Positions 10,101 through 19,772 of a stretch of 64,000 nucleotides of DNA are shown here, piece by piece. The translations under genes were made by a program, and so were the position numbers. The stretch is from the NCBI RefSeq assembly GCF_002900365.1, contig NZ_CP025979.1:2108001-2172000 (forward strand). Direction: 5' to 3'. Source of the stretch: Escherichia marmotae. GTDB lineage: Bacteria; Pseudomonadota; Gammaproteobacteria; Enterobacterales; Enterobacteriaceae. The notes below the pieces were generated by a model. That model searched no databases, had not been told where the DNA came from, and saw only the letters and a list, made by a program, of their open reading frames with translations. Position 1 is the first letter of the stretch. Every line of letters starts with the position of its first letter.

Positions 10101-10747
10101 ATGAGTGAAATCACTATGGTTCCTTTGCACGCCGTTTACCTGACCGTTGGACTGTTCGTTATCACCTTTTTTAATCCCGGGGCAAATCTCTTTGTCGTGG
10201 TTCAAACCAGTCTGGCTTCAGGCCGTCGCGCGGGCGTACTCACCGGGCTTGGTGTCGCGTTGGGCGATGCCATCTATTCCGGGCTGGGGTTGTTTGGAAT
10301 GGCAACGCTCATTACCCAGTGTGAAGAGATTTTCTCACTCATTAAAATCGTCGGCGGCACTTATCTCTTATGGTTTGCCTGAACAGTATGCGCCGACAAT
10401 CAACACCACAGATGAGCGCGCTACAACAGCCCCTTAGTGCCCCGTGGTATGTATTTTTCCGCCGTGGATTAATTACCGATCTCTCTAATCCACAAACAGT
10501 TTTATTTTTTATCAGTATCTTCTCAGTGACGTTAAATGCAGAAACGCCGACCTGGGCGCGTTTAATGGCCTGGGCAGGAATTGTACTCGCGTCTGTTATC
10601 TGGCGTGTATTTCTTAGCCAGGCGTTTTCTTTACCGACCGTGCGTCGCGCATACGGGCGTATGCAGCATGTCGCCAGTCGGATTATTGGTGCGATTATCG
10701 GTGTCTTCGCGCTACGGCTGATTTATGAAGGGGTAACACAGCGATGA
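10101..10747 (+). pseudogene. yahN: yahN, LysE/RhtB-family amino-acid exporter, frameshifted
   Basis: The first 93 codons (10101-10382) encode the start of YahN, a RhtB-type exporter of amino acids or their analogues in the inner membrane, up to GGTYLLWFA. The remainder, from SMRRQSTPQMS to RLIYEGVTQR, continues in another frame and ends at 10747. K-12 YahN reads WFAWCSMRRQ at the join; here the region at about 10378-10388 is GCCTGAACAGT, so a base is missing and the gene is broken. The normal upstream start also appears shifted, leaving ATG 10101 as the first start. Both halves stay very close to K-12, so the inactivation looks recent. Confidence 0.9.
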
Positions 10748-10789
10748 GCTGATAATGGTATATCCAGGTCATCAACTTAATTGAGAAGT

Positions 10790-10870
10790 TGGACCGCCAT
10801 CGAGGCCTCGAACCCCGTACCATACAACAATCCTGGTTGTCGTCTGCTCTTCCTGATGAGCTAATGGCGG
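10790..10870 (-). tRNA. Degenerate tRNA-like sequence, probably not functional
   Basis: On the minus strand the sequence folds as a tRNA. Acceptor CCGCCAT pairs with ATGGCGG, then T and an encoded CCA. The D-arm is GCTC/GAGC, the T-arm CGGGG/CCTCG with loop TTCGAGG. The anticodon arm is abnormal: four extra bases separate it from the D-arm, and the 7-base loop of the ACAAC/GTTGT stem (CAGGATT) lacks the universal U33, so no reliable anticodon can be read (formally GGA). It lies between yahN and zorD, at the edge of the defence island. It may be a tRNA pseudogene or relic attachment site. The fold is clear; function is doubtful. Confidence 0.6.
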
Positions 10871-11135
10871 TTTTTGATATGAGCCTTACAGTATTATTCG
10901 CTGTCAGGCTTTGGTGCGATGCATAAGATACAGAAAGCGCCCCATGCAAACTTGATGGAATTATGATTTTTTTCATATAAATGTCAACTCATACATTCAC
11001 AAAATATATTTATTATTCATAAACCAAGCAACACCGAATCCCTGTCGGTTGACTTGCCCTGCCCCGGCATATTCAGGGTTATAGAAGGGGGCAACTTCGC
11101 GCTCTTTTAGGTCTTGTCATCAACCATTGCGTTCC
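10871..11135. other. Non-coding gap between the tRNA-like sequence and zorD
   Basis: About 265 bp without a supported gene. It includes an AT-rich stretch (10960-11020) and a GC-richer part just before the zorD stop. I saw no clear terminator. It probably contains the left junction of the Zorya island with the yahN side. Confidence 0.4.
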
Positions 11136-14100
11136 CTATGCCGGGGGAGCGCCCGCCAGCACCGCTTCAAAATCTGCGGCGGTCAGATCGCTTGCCCCTT
11201 TGAGCATATCTCTGGCCAACGCTCTGCGTCGGTTCAGTAATTCATCCAGCGTTTCTTCAAAAGTCATTAACTGGCTATCACGCACTGTCGGATAATAGAC
11301 GTAAACATCTTTCTGCTGCCCAATGCGGTAGGCTCTGTCAGTCGCCTGATCTTCCTTCGCCGGATTCCAACAGCGGGTAAAGTGGATGACATGATTCGCT
11401 TTTTGGACATTGACGCCAAACCCAACGGCGATGGTGGATAAAATAATAACGTTAAAACCTGGCGTTGATTGAAATGCATCGATCAGGCTCTGACGATTTT
11501 GGTCACTGCCAGATTTGGTGCTGGTATCACCATTAATAATAAAAGGCTTAAAGCCAAAATGCTGCGCAATCAGATGTTGCAGCTCTCGTTGAATATCGCG
11601 CAGTTCCGTAAAAATAATCACTTTGTCATCAGATGACTGGCGAATGGTGTTTAACGTCTCCAGCAGCCATTTTACTTTCGGAGCATCGTTACGTAAGCGC
11701 AAATCTGCACTTACGGAATAAGGCCATGCGCAAATCAGTTTCAGCCGATGCAGCAACCCCAGCATACCTGAGCCTCGTTGATCCAGCCCTTCACTGATCT
11801 CCTGTTGGTTTTGCCAGCTTACAACCGAGTGGGTATAGAGATCCCGTTGCAATGGCAGCATATTCAACTGTTTACAGTACTGATCTTCAATCTTATCCGG
11901 CAGATCTTTCGCTACTTCTTCTTTGGTGCGGCGCAGTGTCTGCGGTTCTATTAATTTGCGTAGCGATTCGAGGACAGCATTATCATTCTGTTGCTCAATG
12001 GGGCGCAGATAATCTTTACCAAAATTATTTAAAGCCCCCAACAATCCCGGCTGAACGAAGTCAAATAAACACCACAGATCGACAAGGGTGTTTTCGACTG
12101 GTGTTCCGGTACATGCGACTTTAAATTGCGCCTGAATGGCTTTTGCCGATTGGGTTATTAATGCCGCCGGATTTTTGATTTTCTGCGCTTCGTCGCACAC
12201 CATTATGGACCAGGGCTGACGAGCCAGGGAAAATTCCTGATCGCGCAACGTCTCGTAGGTAGTAAGAACAATATGCGCGTCACCCACCCAGTCATTTTGC
12301 AGTAAGTTCTTAATGCCCTTGCTTTTAAGTGCCTGAGGAATGCTCTCTTTCGCGCACTTCTTCGCCTTAAGCTCATTACCATAGAGTTTTAAAATCGACA
12401 CCTGCTCGCGCAGGAAGAAATTCCCGACCTCACGTTCCCAGTTATCGAGTAACGATACCGGAGCAACAATCAGCGAGGGGGGCGCATCCGGGAAACGTTC
12501 TCGATGCCAGATGAGAAAGGTTAAAATCTGTAAGGTTTTACCCAACCCCATATCGTCCGCCAGTAAACATCCCACCGTCTCGGTTGGCGACTTTAGATAC
12601 AACTGTTGGAGCCACGCCACCCCTTTACGCTGATGTTCACGTAGCTGAATGGACGTTTTGAGGATCATCGGCAGTTCGACTTCTGCCTGATGTGCGCCGA
12701 GCAAGGAATCCCGCCGTTGTTTAACATACAGCGCCTGCTCAATATTTTGTTCTATCAGCAGAACGGCACGACTAACCGGTTCACTGCTTACGCCATCATT
12801 TGTTTCGCCACCGATTTTCTTTTTCCATTTATCGTGGAAAATTTCTGCTTCTTCGCGAGGCAAAAGGTTGTCGTTCCAGGGCATGACAACTTCCGGCGCA
12901 TCCGTGGCTTTTGCCTCTTCCAGCCGCTCTTCCAGTTCCTGAAAATGTTGATGATTATCGAGATCCCAGCCAGAGAACATGACCTCGCACATCTCTTGCG
13001 CAAGGTTCTCCGGAAGCCATTTTTCACTTTCACTTTTGACCAGATAAGGCGAACTGATTTTTTCAAATTCACCGATCCCGATAACCCGGTCACTGTATTT
13101 GTTGAGATCGAGAACGTGGGTAAAATTCATTCCCGCCGCCTGTTGCTGCCAGTTTTCAAGCAACGCCTGATAACCTTGCAGTTCTTCCTGGCTGAATCTG
13201 GAAAGCTCCAGATCGTAACCCTGCCAGACTCCGGCGGGCAGTTGTGCCGCTAACTTTTGTTCCAGTTCAGAGAGCAACGCCGCCAGTTCACCTGGGCGTT
13301 TAAAGATATAGGTTTCATCCGGCACGGATTGTTCAGTTCTGGGGCTGAGAAAAAGCGTTACAGATGCAATTTGCCTGTTTTCATCGATCTGCGGCTCCAG
13401 ACGAAAATCATAAAAGTAGATCCCGGCGTCCTGTAAATTCTGCTCGTAAACGTCAGGATCGAGCACCTGGCTCGCCTCTTCACCAATCCAGGTGTAGGGA
13501 TTGCGAACAAATGAGAGCGCATCATCCCCCGCCACGCGACGCCCGGTAATAGCGTGCACGGAGGTCAGGACGTCTTTGACTTCAGGAGAAAGAATGACAT
13601 GATTTAAGACACCATCATCCCCTAAAACACGGTAACGATCCTGCACCTGTTGCGTACGGTCAAAACTCTGTAACCAGTTTGCAGGCTGCTCATCAAAAAC
13701 CGGTTCAATTTCCAGTACCGGAGTATCTACCACCAGCGATTTTCGCAGTTTTAACTGTAACGATTCTGGCCTGATAACGATCGTTTTTGCGAGATAGTCA
13801 TCCAGTTTTGCCCCTGCTTTTTTGGCCTGCCGCCGTATTTTAGCCCAACTGGTTTGGTTGACCGTTTCGCCCGGCGTCTGTCGCTGCTGCAATCTGAGTT
13901 GCTGTAGTGCGTCCAGAAGCTGCCAGTTCTCTTCGCTTAACACAAAGGTGCCTTCCGCAGAGGAAAAGCTGGCTCCCGTGCAAGTTATTCCGACGGGGCG
14001 ATAGTCGTCGGGCTGCGTCCATTTATCAATGAAAACGCGAAAAGTATCATCGCTAATACTTCCCGTTGCAGCAAGATGAGCCGTCAGATTGCGCTGTGGA

Positions 14101-14375
14101 GGAAAAGCGAAAATCGCCAGGCTGCTGGCATAGTCATCATTTTTCCGGATGCGATAAAAATCATCCCAGCTAAGAAACCAGCAATCAGACCAGTGTGAAA
14201 CATAATCTTCCTCATGAAGCTGTTCCAGACATGAGGCGACAGGCCAGTTATCTTCACTATCAGCAAGACTAAAGGGGAAAGCAAAGCCCTCCTCTTTCAT
14301 TGCATACAGCGGCACAAATGAAGCGGGTAGTAAGGTATTCTCTTTAATAAATTTACCCAACAATTTTTTGAACAC
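11136..14375 (-). CDS. zorD: ZorD, Snf2-family helicase of type I Zorya defence system
   Basis: A 1079-residue protein with a C-terminal SWI2/SNF2 helicase core: Walker A ADDMGLGKT near residue 605, the DEAQ box near 727, and the C-terminal helicase lobe with STIAVGFGVN near 978 and DRAYRIGQ after it. The N-terminal 550 residues are the family-specific region. In Zorya, ZorD is the DNA-translocating cytoplasmic effector that degrades or blocks invading phage DNA once the ZorAB motor signals infection. It overlaps the zorC stop by one base and is the last gene of zorABCD. Type I is indicated by the ZorC plus ZorD pair rather than a ZorE HNH nuclease. Intact. Confidence 0.93.
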   Translation of the reverse strand: MFKKLLGKFIKENTLLPASFVPLYAMKEEGFAFPFSLADSEDNWPVASCLEQLHEEDYVSHWSDCWFLSWDDFYRIRKNDDYASSLAIFAFPPQRNLTAHLAATGSISDDTFRVFIDKWTQPDDYRPVGITCTGASFSSAEGTFVLSEENWQLLDALQQLRLQQRQTPGETVNQTSWAKIRRQAKKAGAKLDDYLAKTIVIRPESLQLKLRKSLVVDTPVLEIEPVFDEQPANWLQSFDRTQQVQDRYRVLGDDGVLNHVILSPEVKDVLTSVHAITGRRVAGDDALSFVRNPYTWIGEEASQVLDPDVYEQNLQDAGIYFYDFRLEPQIDENRQIASVTLFLSPRTEQSVPDETYIFKRPGELAALLSELEQKLAAQLPAGVWQGYDLELSRFSQEELQGYQALLENWQQQAAGMNFTHVLDLNKYSDRVIGIGEFEKISSPYLVKSESEKWLPENLAQEMCEVMFSGWDLDNHQHFQELEERLEEAKATDAPEVVMPWNDNLLPREEAEIFHDKWKKKIGGETNDGVSSEPVSRAVLLIEQNIEQALYVKQRRDSLLGAHQAEVELPMILKTSIQLREHQRKGVAWLQQLYLKSPTETVGCLLADDMGLGKTLQILTFLIWHRERFPDAPPSLIVAPVSLLDNWEREVGNFFLREQVSILKLYGNELKAKKCAKESIPQALKSKGIKNLLQNDWVGDAHIVLTTYETLRDQEFSLARQPWSIMVCDEAQKIKNPAALITQSAKAIQAQFKVACTGTPVENTLVDLWCLFDFVQPGLLGALNNFGKDYLRPIEQQNDNAVLESLRKLIEPQTLRRTKEEVAKDLPDKIEDQYCKQLNMLPLQRDLYTHSVVSWQNQQEISEGLDQRGSGMLGLLHRLKLICAWPYSVSADLRLRNDAPKVKWLLETLNTIRQSSDDKVIIFTELRDIQRELQHLIAQHFGFKPFIINGDTSTKSGSDQNRQSLIDAFQSTPGFNVIILSTIAVGFGVNVQKANHVIHFTRCWNPAKEDQATDRAYRIGQQKDVYVYYPTVRDSQLMTFEETLDELLNRRRALARDMLKGASDLTAADFEAVLAGAPPA

Positions 14376-16162
14376 TATTTGCTCCAGTAAGTAAATTTAC
14401 CCAGCACCGGTTTAAACCCGAGGCTGAGTAATTTTTGCGCCGCTTCATGGTCAGGCTCATTGAACTGAATGTGGATTGCGCCCCCCAGCCCTCGTTTATC
14501 CATCACTTTACAATCGACCGAACGAATAACCTCCCGGATTTGCTGTTCCCGGCCAGGTAGCTCTTTTTTGGCTTTTAACGCTGAGGCGATGATGTTGATT
14601 TGCTCTTCCCGGTCTGACTTTGCATCACTGACTTCATGTTCAGGCAACGATGCAGGCTCTGGCCGACTCACGGTCTTTGACGCATTGAAGCGGGAGGCAT
14701 CCAAAGTGACAGAGGGCTGATTTACATCTTCCGCAACGTAATCAATACCCAACTTACGAAGTTCTTCGTCATATCGGCTCATCCAACCTTCAATTCGGTT
14801 GAGTGAGTAGCGAAATACCGGCGACAAATGCGGTAAACGCAACCGGACTTTGCGCCGGTTATTCCGCTTATCTTTCAGATCATAATCAATATCAAGAATG
14901 CCGGTTTCCGGATTAAAGGGCGCATTCCCCATATGGTAGGCATACATCGCCCCCACTTTCGAAAATTCGACAAACAGATAATCGCCAATGCGCATAATCA
15001 TGGCATTGTTATCGCGTGAACCAGAGCCTTGCAGGCGGCTTAATCGCCCTGCGTTTTTCGCCCTGAACTCAACATAATCGGCATCTTTGGATCGCAGCGC
15101 CTCTTCGCCCAGCACAATGCGCGTATAGCTCATCTGATTGGCAAAACGTAGCCAGTAGAACAGGCGCGCATGGTCAACATCCCGATTGCCTTTCAGCAAC
15201 TCAAAGAACAGTTTCAGGTCGTCTTTGGCGAACCACCCTTGCACCATCAGTAATACGGGATTTTCAACGTGAACCTGCCAGCTTTTATTACGACTGGTTA
15301 ACTGCGGATTTCCCCAATATTCCAGGGCCAATTGCTTGAGTTCGAAATGTGTTTGATGTTTAAAAGCCGACTGATAATAACGGGTCAAAGTGGCTGCCAG
15401 AATATTATCTTTAAACCGCGTAAGCTGGCGGCTTAACGCGATAAGCGAATTAATTTTCTGCTGAAAATCATCGTCATTCTGGCGAAAAATCTCATTGATC
15501 AGGTGGTTAACAATTTTGCGCCATAACCAACTGGTTTGCGGAATTTGCGCAACTTTCTCCAGCACCGAAATATCCGTTATTTCTCCTCGCCCGAGCTGTT
15601 GTCCGAGAAGAAACCCTGCATTATCGGTAAAAATATCGCTATAGGTGTCAATGACCGACATCCAGGACATCTGACGCGGCGCGCTCTCCTTAAGTTGTTG
15701 AAAACCGTGGGCAATCTGCGTGCGTAGCTGCAGCCACTGCGGATTCTTTTCTGGCGTATCGCTGGCATGACCAAAGTAGCTGGTACATAACGCCAGCCAT
15801 TCCCGCCGCGTTAACCGCCGCTGCGCAATTTTTTGTTCAATTTCAGCGATAATTCTCGCAAAGTTTGTTGCATCATCCATCAATGCAATTTCAAACAGAT
15901 CGCCTTCTGCTACATCATTGAGGCCAAAAAAAATCATCTTCCATTCGAAGGGCTTTGGCATCTCCCCCGCACGCAGTCGGGCAATGGCCTGTCGGCGTTT
16001 CTCCAGAGGGGGAACCATCTTCACCGCGCGAGCATCTACCTTTCTCTCAAGTTGCGCGATAACGCGCTGAAGATAGTTAAAAGCGTGACTTACCGTCGGC
16101 TGCGCGTTCTGCTCTCTGTAGGGAAGTAAGCGGGTTTTCAGTTTTTCAATAGCGGAAGTCAT
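14375..16162 (-). CDS. zorC: ZorC, EH-signature protein of type I Zorya
   Basis: A 595-residue cytoplasmic protein without membrane segments. It matches ZorC by position (between zorB and zorD) and by its conserved central EH-signature region, including the run DAD-YVEFRAKNAGRLSRLQG-SGSRDNNAMIMRIGDYLFVEFS around residues 365-410. ZorC binds DNA and acts with ZorD downstream of the ZorAB motor. Its start overlaps the zorB stop by 4 bp and its stop overlaps the zorD start by 1 bp, implying translational coupling. Full length; the biochemical role is from the literature. Confidence 0.9.
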   Translation of the reverse strand: MTSAIEKLKTRLLPYREQNAQPTVSHAFNYLQRVIAQLERKVDARAVKMVPPLEKRRQAIARLRAGEMPKPFEWKMIFFGLNDVAEGDLFEIALMDDATNFARIIAEIEQKIAQRRLTRREWLALCTSYFGHASDTPEKNPQWLQLRTQIAHGFQQLKESAPRQMSWMSVIDTYSDIFTDNAGFLLGQQLGRGEITDISVLEKVAQIPQTSWLWRKIVNHLINEIFRQNDDDFQQKINSLIALSRQLTRFKDNILAATLTRYYQSAFKHQTHFELKQLALEYWGNPQLTSRNKSWQVHVENPVLLMVQGWFAKDDLKLFFELLKGNRDVDHARLFYWLRFANQMSYTRIVLGEEALRSKDADYVEFRAKNAGRLSRLQGSGSRDNNAMIMRIGDYLFVEFSKVGAMYAYHMGNAPFNPETGILDIDYDLKDKRNNRRKVRLRLPHLSPVFRYSLNRIEGWMSRYDEELRKLGIDYVAEDVNQPSVTLDASRFNASKTVSRPEPASLPEHEVSDAKSDREEQINIIASALKAKKELPGREQQIREVIRSVDCKVMDKRGLGGAIHIQFNEPDHEAAQKLLSLGFKPVLGKFTYWSK

Positions 16163-16896
16163 TGCATGATTCCTAGCTGACAGGTTTCCTGGCTAATGCC
16201 TGGAACAACATCCATGCTTTCATCGTGCTTTTTGTCTTTCAGGCCAAAGAATTGCATCCGCAGTTCTACGCGACGGCTGGCCTCTTTGCTCTCTTTCGCA
16301 TTGTTGAACGAAACCCCACCCGCCAGAAATAATTTGCGGATCTGGACTTGCTGTTCCGGGGTTATTTTTTGCTGTAGCGCGCTTCTGCTATCCAGCAAAC
16401 TGCACATCACCCACTCCGAGCGTTGCAACGAAAGATGCAAGTTATAGAGATAAGAACCATCGGTATCCGTAAAACCTTCTATAACAATTTGCTTAAACCA
16501 TTTTTTGCCTTCATCGCTATTTGCCGCCTCCAGCACTAACGGCACCACATCCTGTAGCGCCTGTAATCCTTCGGCGTTAAGCGCGAAGCGATTGTGCTCA
16601 AAACGCCCTGCTTCACCAAAGCTGATACGGTTATCATGGCAGTCAACCTGAATCGTCTTGTTGAGATTTTTTGCCTGAAGTTCAAGTTTTTCACACAGGC
16701 GAGCGATATCATGCCCGCGCGATTTCTCCCCGGCTTCCGCCTGCTGAATTCGCTGCGTAACAGAGCTAAGCGACGCCACCATCACCACCAGAAACAACAC
16801 CATCATGGCAGTCATCAGATCTGCATAGGAGATCCAGAAGGGTTTTTCCGCTTCATCGCTGCGCCGTTGCCTGCCATTAAATACCCGGTTAAACAT
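16159..16896 (-). CDS. zorB: ZorB, MotB-like peptidoglycan-binding stator subunit of Zorya
   Basis: A 245-residue inner-membrane protein. After a short cytoplasmic N-terminus there is one membrane helix (about residues 20-43) carrying Asp26 in WISYADLMTAMM, the position of the ion-carrying Asp of MotB/ExbD-type stators. The C-terminal half is an OmpA-like peptidoglycan-binding domain (EGFTDTDGSYLYN...LSLQRSEWV). With ZorA it forms an ion-driven rotary motor anchored to the cell wall that senses phage attack. It starts 11 bp after the zorA stop and overlaps zorC. All key residues are present. Confidence 0.93.
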   Translation of the reverse strand: MFNRVFNGRQRRSDEAEKPFWISYADLMTAMMVLFLVVMVASLSSVTQRIQQAEAGEKSRGHDIARLCEKLELQAKNLNKTIQVDCHDNRISFGEAGRFEHNRFALNAEGLQALQDVVPLVLEAANSDEGKKWFKQIVIEGFTDTDGSYLYNLHLSLQRSEWVMCSLLDSRSALQQKITPEQQVQIRKLFLAGGVSFNNAKESKEASRRVELRMQFFGLKDKKHDESMDVVPGISQETCQLGIMQ

Positions 16897-16907
16897 CAGC
16901 CTGTTCC

Positions 16908-19463
16908 TTACGCGCGACGATGACGGAGTACCGTTTCCAGCGTATCCACGCTTTCACCGATAATCTCAACCGAAGAACTTAAGGCTCCTGCCGCTTTAGT
17001 CAGTTGCGTATCCATCTCCTGTAGTGAACGATTCAGGCCGTTTTCCACCCCGGTCGTAAAGGATTCAAAACTGGTTCCCATCACCTCGGCAATGTTATGC
17101 AGGAACTCCTGAGCCTCGCGGTTATATTGTTGCAGGCGTTCGGAATACGCCTTCAGATCGTCAACAAAACGGCTGCGGGATGATTGTTCATCATGGCTAC
17201 GGTTAATCAGCGTTTCGAGTGCGGTTATGGCATTCACCACGACTTCACGGGTATTACGATAATCAGCAATCAATGCCCCCAACTCCGCGCTGGCACCGGA
17301 AAGCGTGCGCCCTGCCTGTTGCGTGCTATTCAGCACCTCGGCGGTCAATTGATTAGCCTCGGCAACGCGATCGCCCGCGGCTTCAAAGCGGTCGGCGGCC
17401 ACGCGCATTTTGTCGGCTCCTGTTTGTATCTCTTCCAGATGGCGCGTGGTGTTTTGCGCCATCCGTTGCAGCAACTCGCCAGAGGCTGATTGCTGTTCAC
17501 GTAGCATCTGCATCAGCGACTCAACCTGACTTTCAAGCTGACCAATGATTCGCTGCGCTTCCTGTTGCAACGCACTCTGCGCTGATTGCTGTTGCTGACT
17601 GAGCGACTTCTGACCTTCTTCCAGTTGTCCAAACAGGCTGCCAAGTTGGCTACCCAATTGATCAATACCGCTGGTCATTTTCTCTCGCAGGGCATCCTGG
17701 CTGGAATGCATGGTTTGCTGTAACGACGTCATAAACTGTTGTTGTTGCTCGGCCGCCGCCTGCTCACGCGCTTCGCTACGTGCCAGGAGCTGCTGAGTCT
17801 CTTCATGCAGCACGCGTTGCCCTTGTTCCTGAGTCTGGCTCATCTGTTTTTGCCCGGACTCCAGTTGGCTGAATACGCCCGCCAGGTTTTGCGTCAGCGC
17901 TTCCACCCCTTTGCTCATATTGCCTATCAGCAGATTTTGCGCCTGATTTTGCTGCTGATTAAGTTGCTGCTGGCCATTTTCCAGTTGTGCGAAAAGCGTT
18001 GCCATATGACTGCCAAGCGTATCCACAGAAGCCGCCATTTTTTCCATGGTTTCATTTTGCCCTTGCTGAACACTGGACTGGATAGCCTCAATAAAAGCGC
18101 GCATCTGTTCCGCCATCGCTTTTTCACGCGCTTCACTGTCGGCAAAGATTTTTTCCAGTTGTTGTGCCATCCGTTCGCCCGCCCCCTCACCTTCTGCGCC
18201 AATACGGGCAACGGACTCCTGCAAACTACGCAGCATCTCATTCATCCCTGCCTGCATCTCCTGCTGACCGCTTTTCATTTCGCTTAACAGTTGAGAGATC
18301 AGTTGCGCGCTGCCCTGACGTGAGTCATCCCCGGCCTGACGCATATCCTGCAACAACGTAGAAAAACCGCTTTGCATCGACTGAATGGCTTCCACAGAAC
18401 GCCCCATCATCTCCTGCATGGTGGTGAACTGCTGACCAAAGGTGTTATCCATTTTGCTCATAAAGGCAGTCAGGACGTTCTCCAGCATCGACTGCACACG
18501 ATGGCTCTGATCGCCGGAAGCGGTTTGCACCACACCAGCAATTTTATCCAGCGGATTTTTCAGACTGGTTTCAATAGCGCCACTGACCTGTTCAGCAAAC
18601 TGTTGGCCTGACTCGCGATATGTCGTTGATAATGTCTCTGCCAGCTTTTGATTTTCCCGCATCTGGCTATCTACCAGGTTTTGCAGCATTTCACGCAGGT
18701 CAGTGACCAGACCATCCTTAAGTTGCCTCGCATGGGTGGTGTTTTCTTTAGTACTGGAAAGAAGTTGCGAAAGGTAATCTTCACCGACGCCGCCTTCAAA
18801 AAGCTGGTCAATGCTGGCGGTAAGGAGTTCAAGATTTTTATAACATTGCGCCAGTCGCCATTTTTCAAACATGGTGACCAGAATAGAGAACGTAATAGCA
18901 AATGCCGAACCTAAAAACGCATACAGAACGTCGCGTAAAAGGTTAGCGACACTGGCGCTGACCTGCTCTGGCGTGCTGGGGTCAAAATGGTGCAAACCAA
19001 TCATCAGCCCCGAAAAGGTGCCGATAATCCCAATTCCGGTCAGGATGCCAGGGAGATGTTTAAACGCTTCTGTATAGAGAGGAATTTCGACTAATAACGG
19101 TTCCGTAAACCATGCTGACGACGGAGCCGTTGAGCGGATGGCGCTAATTTTTTTTTGCCCGCTGTTTTCATCAAACTCAAACTGGCGATGTAGAGACTCT
19201 TTAAATTCACTCCAGGGGTGCGCAAAAAATTTATCAGAGAATAACGCGTCTAATTTTTCGAGTTGTTGTGCCGGTTTTTCATTGCCAAGTAGCCGAATTA
19301 CTTTCGCTTTTTGTTTAAAGCGTGCTGAAACCCTAAATGAAGGAATAGCGTAACGGACAATGAAACCCAACAACAAAACCCCAACCACAATAGCGACATA
19401 AATCGGCACATTTTCTGGATTAACAGAGGTTAACGTGTCGAGGAACGAAGTCAGCGAAAACAT
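16908..19463 (-). CDS. zorA: ZorA, MotA/ExbB-like motor subunit with long coiled-coil tail
   Basis: An 851-residue protein. Membrane helices lie at about 19-41, 136-158 and 173-197, the latter two in the MotA/TolQ/ExbB proton-channel region. From about residue 210 to the end it is almost continuous Gln/Glu-rich coiled coil, the cytoplasmic tail that in Zorya projects from the motor and passes the signal to ZorC and ZorD. The tail contains an internal duplication: residues 442-511 and 562-631 align closely (SEAREKAMAEQ with SEAREQAAAEQ; FAQLENGQQQLNQQQ with FGQLEEGQKSLSQQQ), with a partial third copy at 515-552. It is first in the operon. Frame and length are intact. Confidence 0.93.
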   Translation of the reverse strand: MFSLTSFLDTLTSVNPENVPIYVAIVVGVLLLGFIVRYAIPSFRVSARFKQKAKVIRLLGNEKPAQQLEKLDALFSDKFFAHPWSEFKESLHRQFEFDENSGQKKISAIRSTAPSSAWFTEPLLVEIPLYTEAFKHLPGILTGIGIIGTFSGLMIGLHHFDPSTPEQVSASVANLLRDVLYAFLGSAFAITFSILVTMFEKWRLAQCYKNLELLTASIDQLFEGGVGEDYLSQLLSSTKENTTHARQLKDGLVTDLREMLQNLVDSQMRENQKLAETLSTTYRESGQQFAEQVSGAIETSLKNPLDKIAGVVQTASGDQSHRVQSMLENVLTAFMSKMDNTFGQQFTTMQEMMGRSVEAIQSMQSGFSTLLQDMRQAGDDSRQGSAQLISQLLSEMKSGQQEMQAGMNEMLRSLQESVARIGAEGEGAGERMAQQLEKIFADSEAREKAMAEQMRAFIEAIQSSVQQGQNETMEKMAASVDTLGSHMATLFAQLENGQQQLNQQQNQAQNLLIGNMSKGVEALTQNLAGVFSQLESGQKQMSQTQEQGQRVLHEETQQLLARSEAREQAAAEQQQQFMTSLQQTMHSSQDALREKMTSGIDQLGSQLGSLFGQLEEGQKSLSQQQQSAQSALQQEAQRIIGQLESQVESLMQMLREQQSASGELLQRMAQNTTRHLEEIQTGADKMRVAADRFEAAGDRVAEANQLTAEVLNSTQQAGRTLSGASAELGALIADYRNTREVVVNAITALETLINRSHDEQSSRSRFVDDLKAYSERLQQYNREAQEFLHNIAEVMGTSFESFTTGVENGLNRSLQEMDTQLTKAAGALSSSVEIIGESVDTLETVLRHRRA

Positions 19464-19536
19464 CTAAATACCTTGAGTGAAGGAAAAGAAATTTGCAGGG
19501 CAGAACATCACCAGCAAGAAAAAAAACCGCCCGCTC

Positions 19537-19542
19537 ATTATA
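19537..19542 (-). promoter_or_regulatory. Candidate -10 element of the zorABCD promoter
   Basis: The minus strand contains a perfect TATAAT (plus-strand ATTATA at 19537-19542), about 75 bp upstream of the zorA ATG. No good -35 is visible, and the DNA further upstream is AT-rich. The short transcribed leader would contain a run of eight U. The assignment rests on one hexamer and position. Confidence 0.45.
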
Positions 19543-19772
19543 GGAAAAGTCTCGATTTTTACATCTATAAAACGTTATATATCTCATAAAAACATTGATC
19601 AAACACATGCGTAAGAAATTTAAATCGCTTGATGGAAATAATTCACAGAATTTATGCTTTATGACACAAAGATTGTGGATTTTATTTTTTGCCGCCGGGC
19701 TTACGGATGAAACTTTTTCATGGAGTGCGCGGCTTCTAATAACGTCCAGTCACTATTCAACGAGACAATTAA

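Noticed and set aside
10790..10870. Functional tRNA-Ser from the formal GGA anticodon
   Set aside because: No U33, four extra bases before the anticodon stem and no long variable arm as needed for tRNA-Ser.
17739..18287. 182-codon plus-strand ORF
   Set aside because: Antisense of zorA; low-complexity His/Leu-rich translation with no ribosome binding site.
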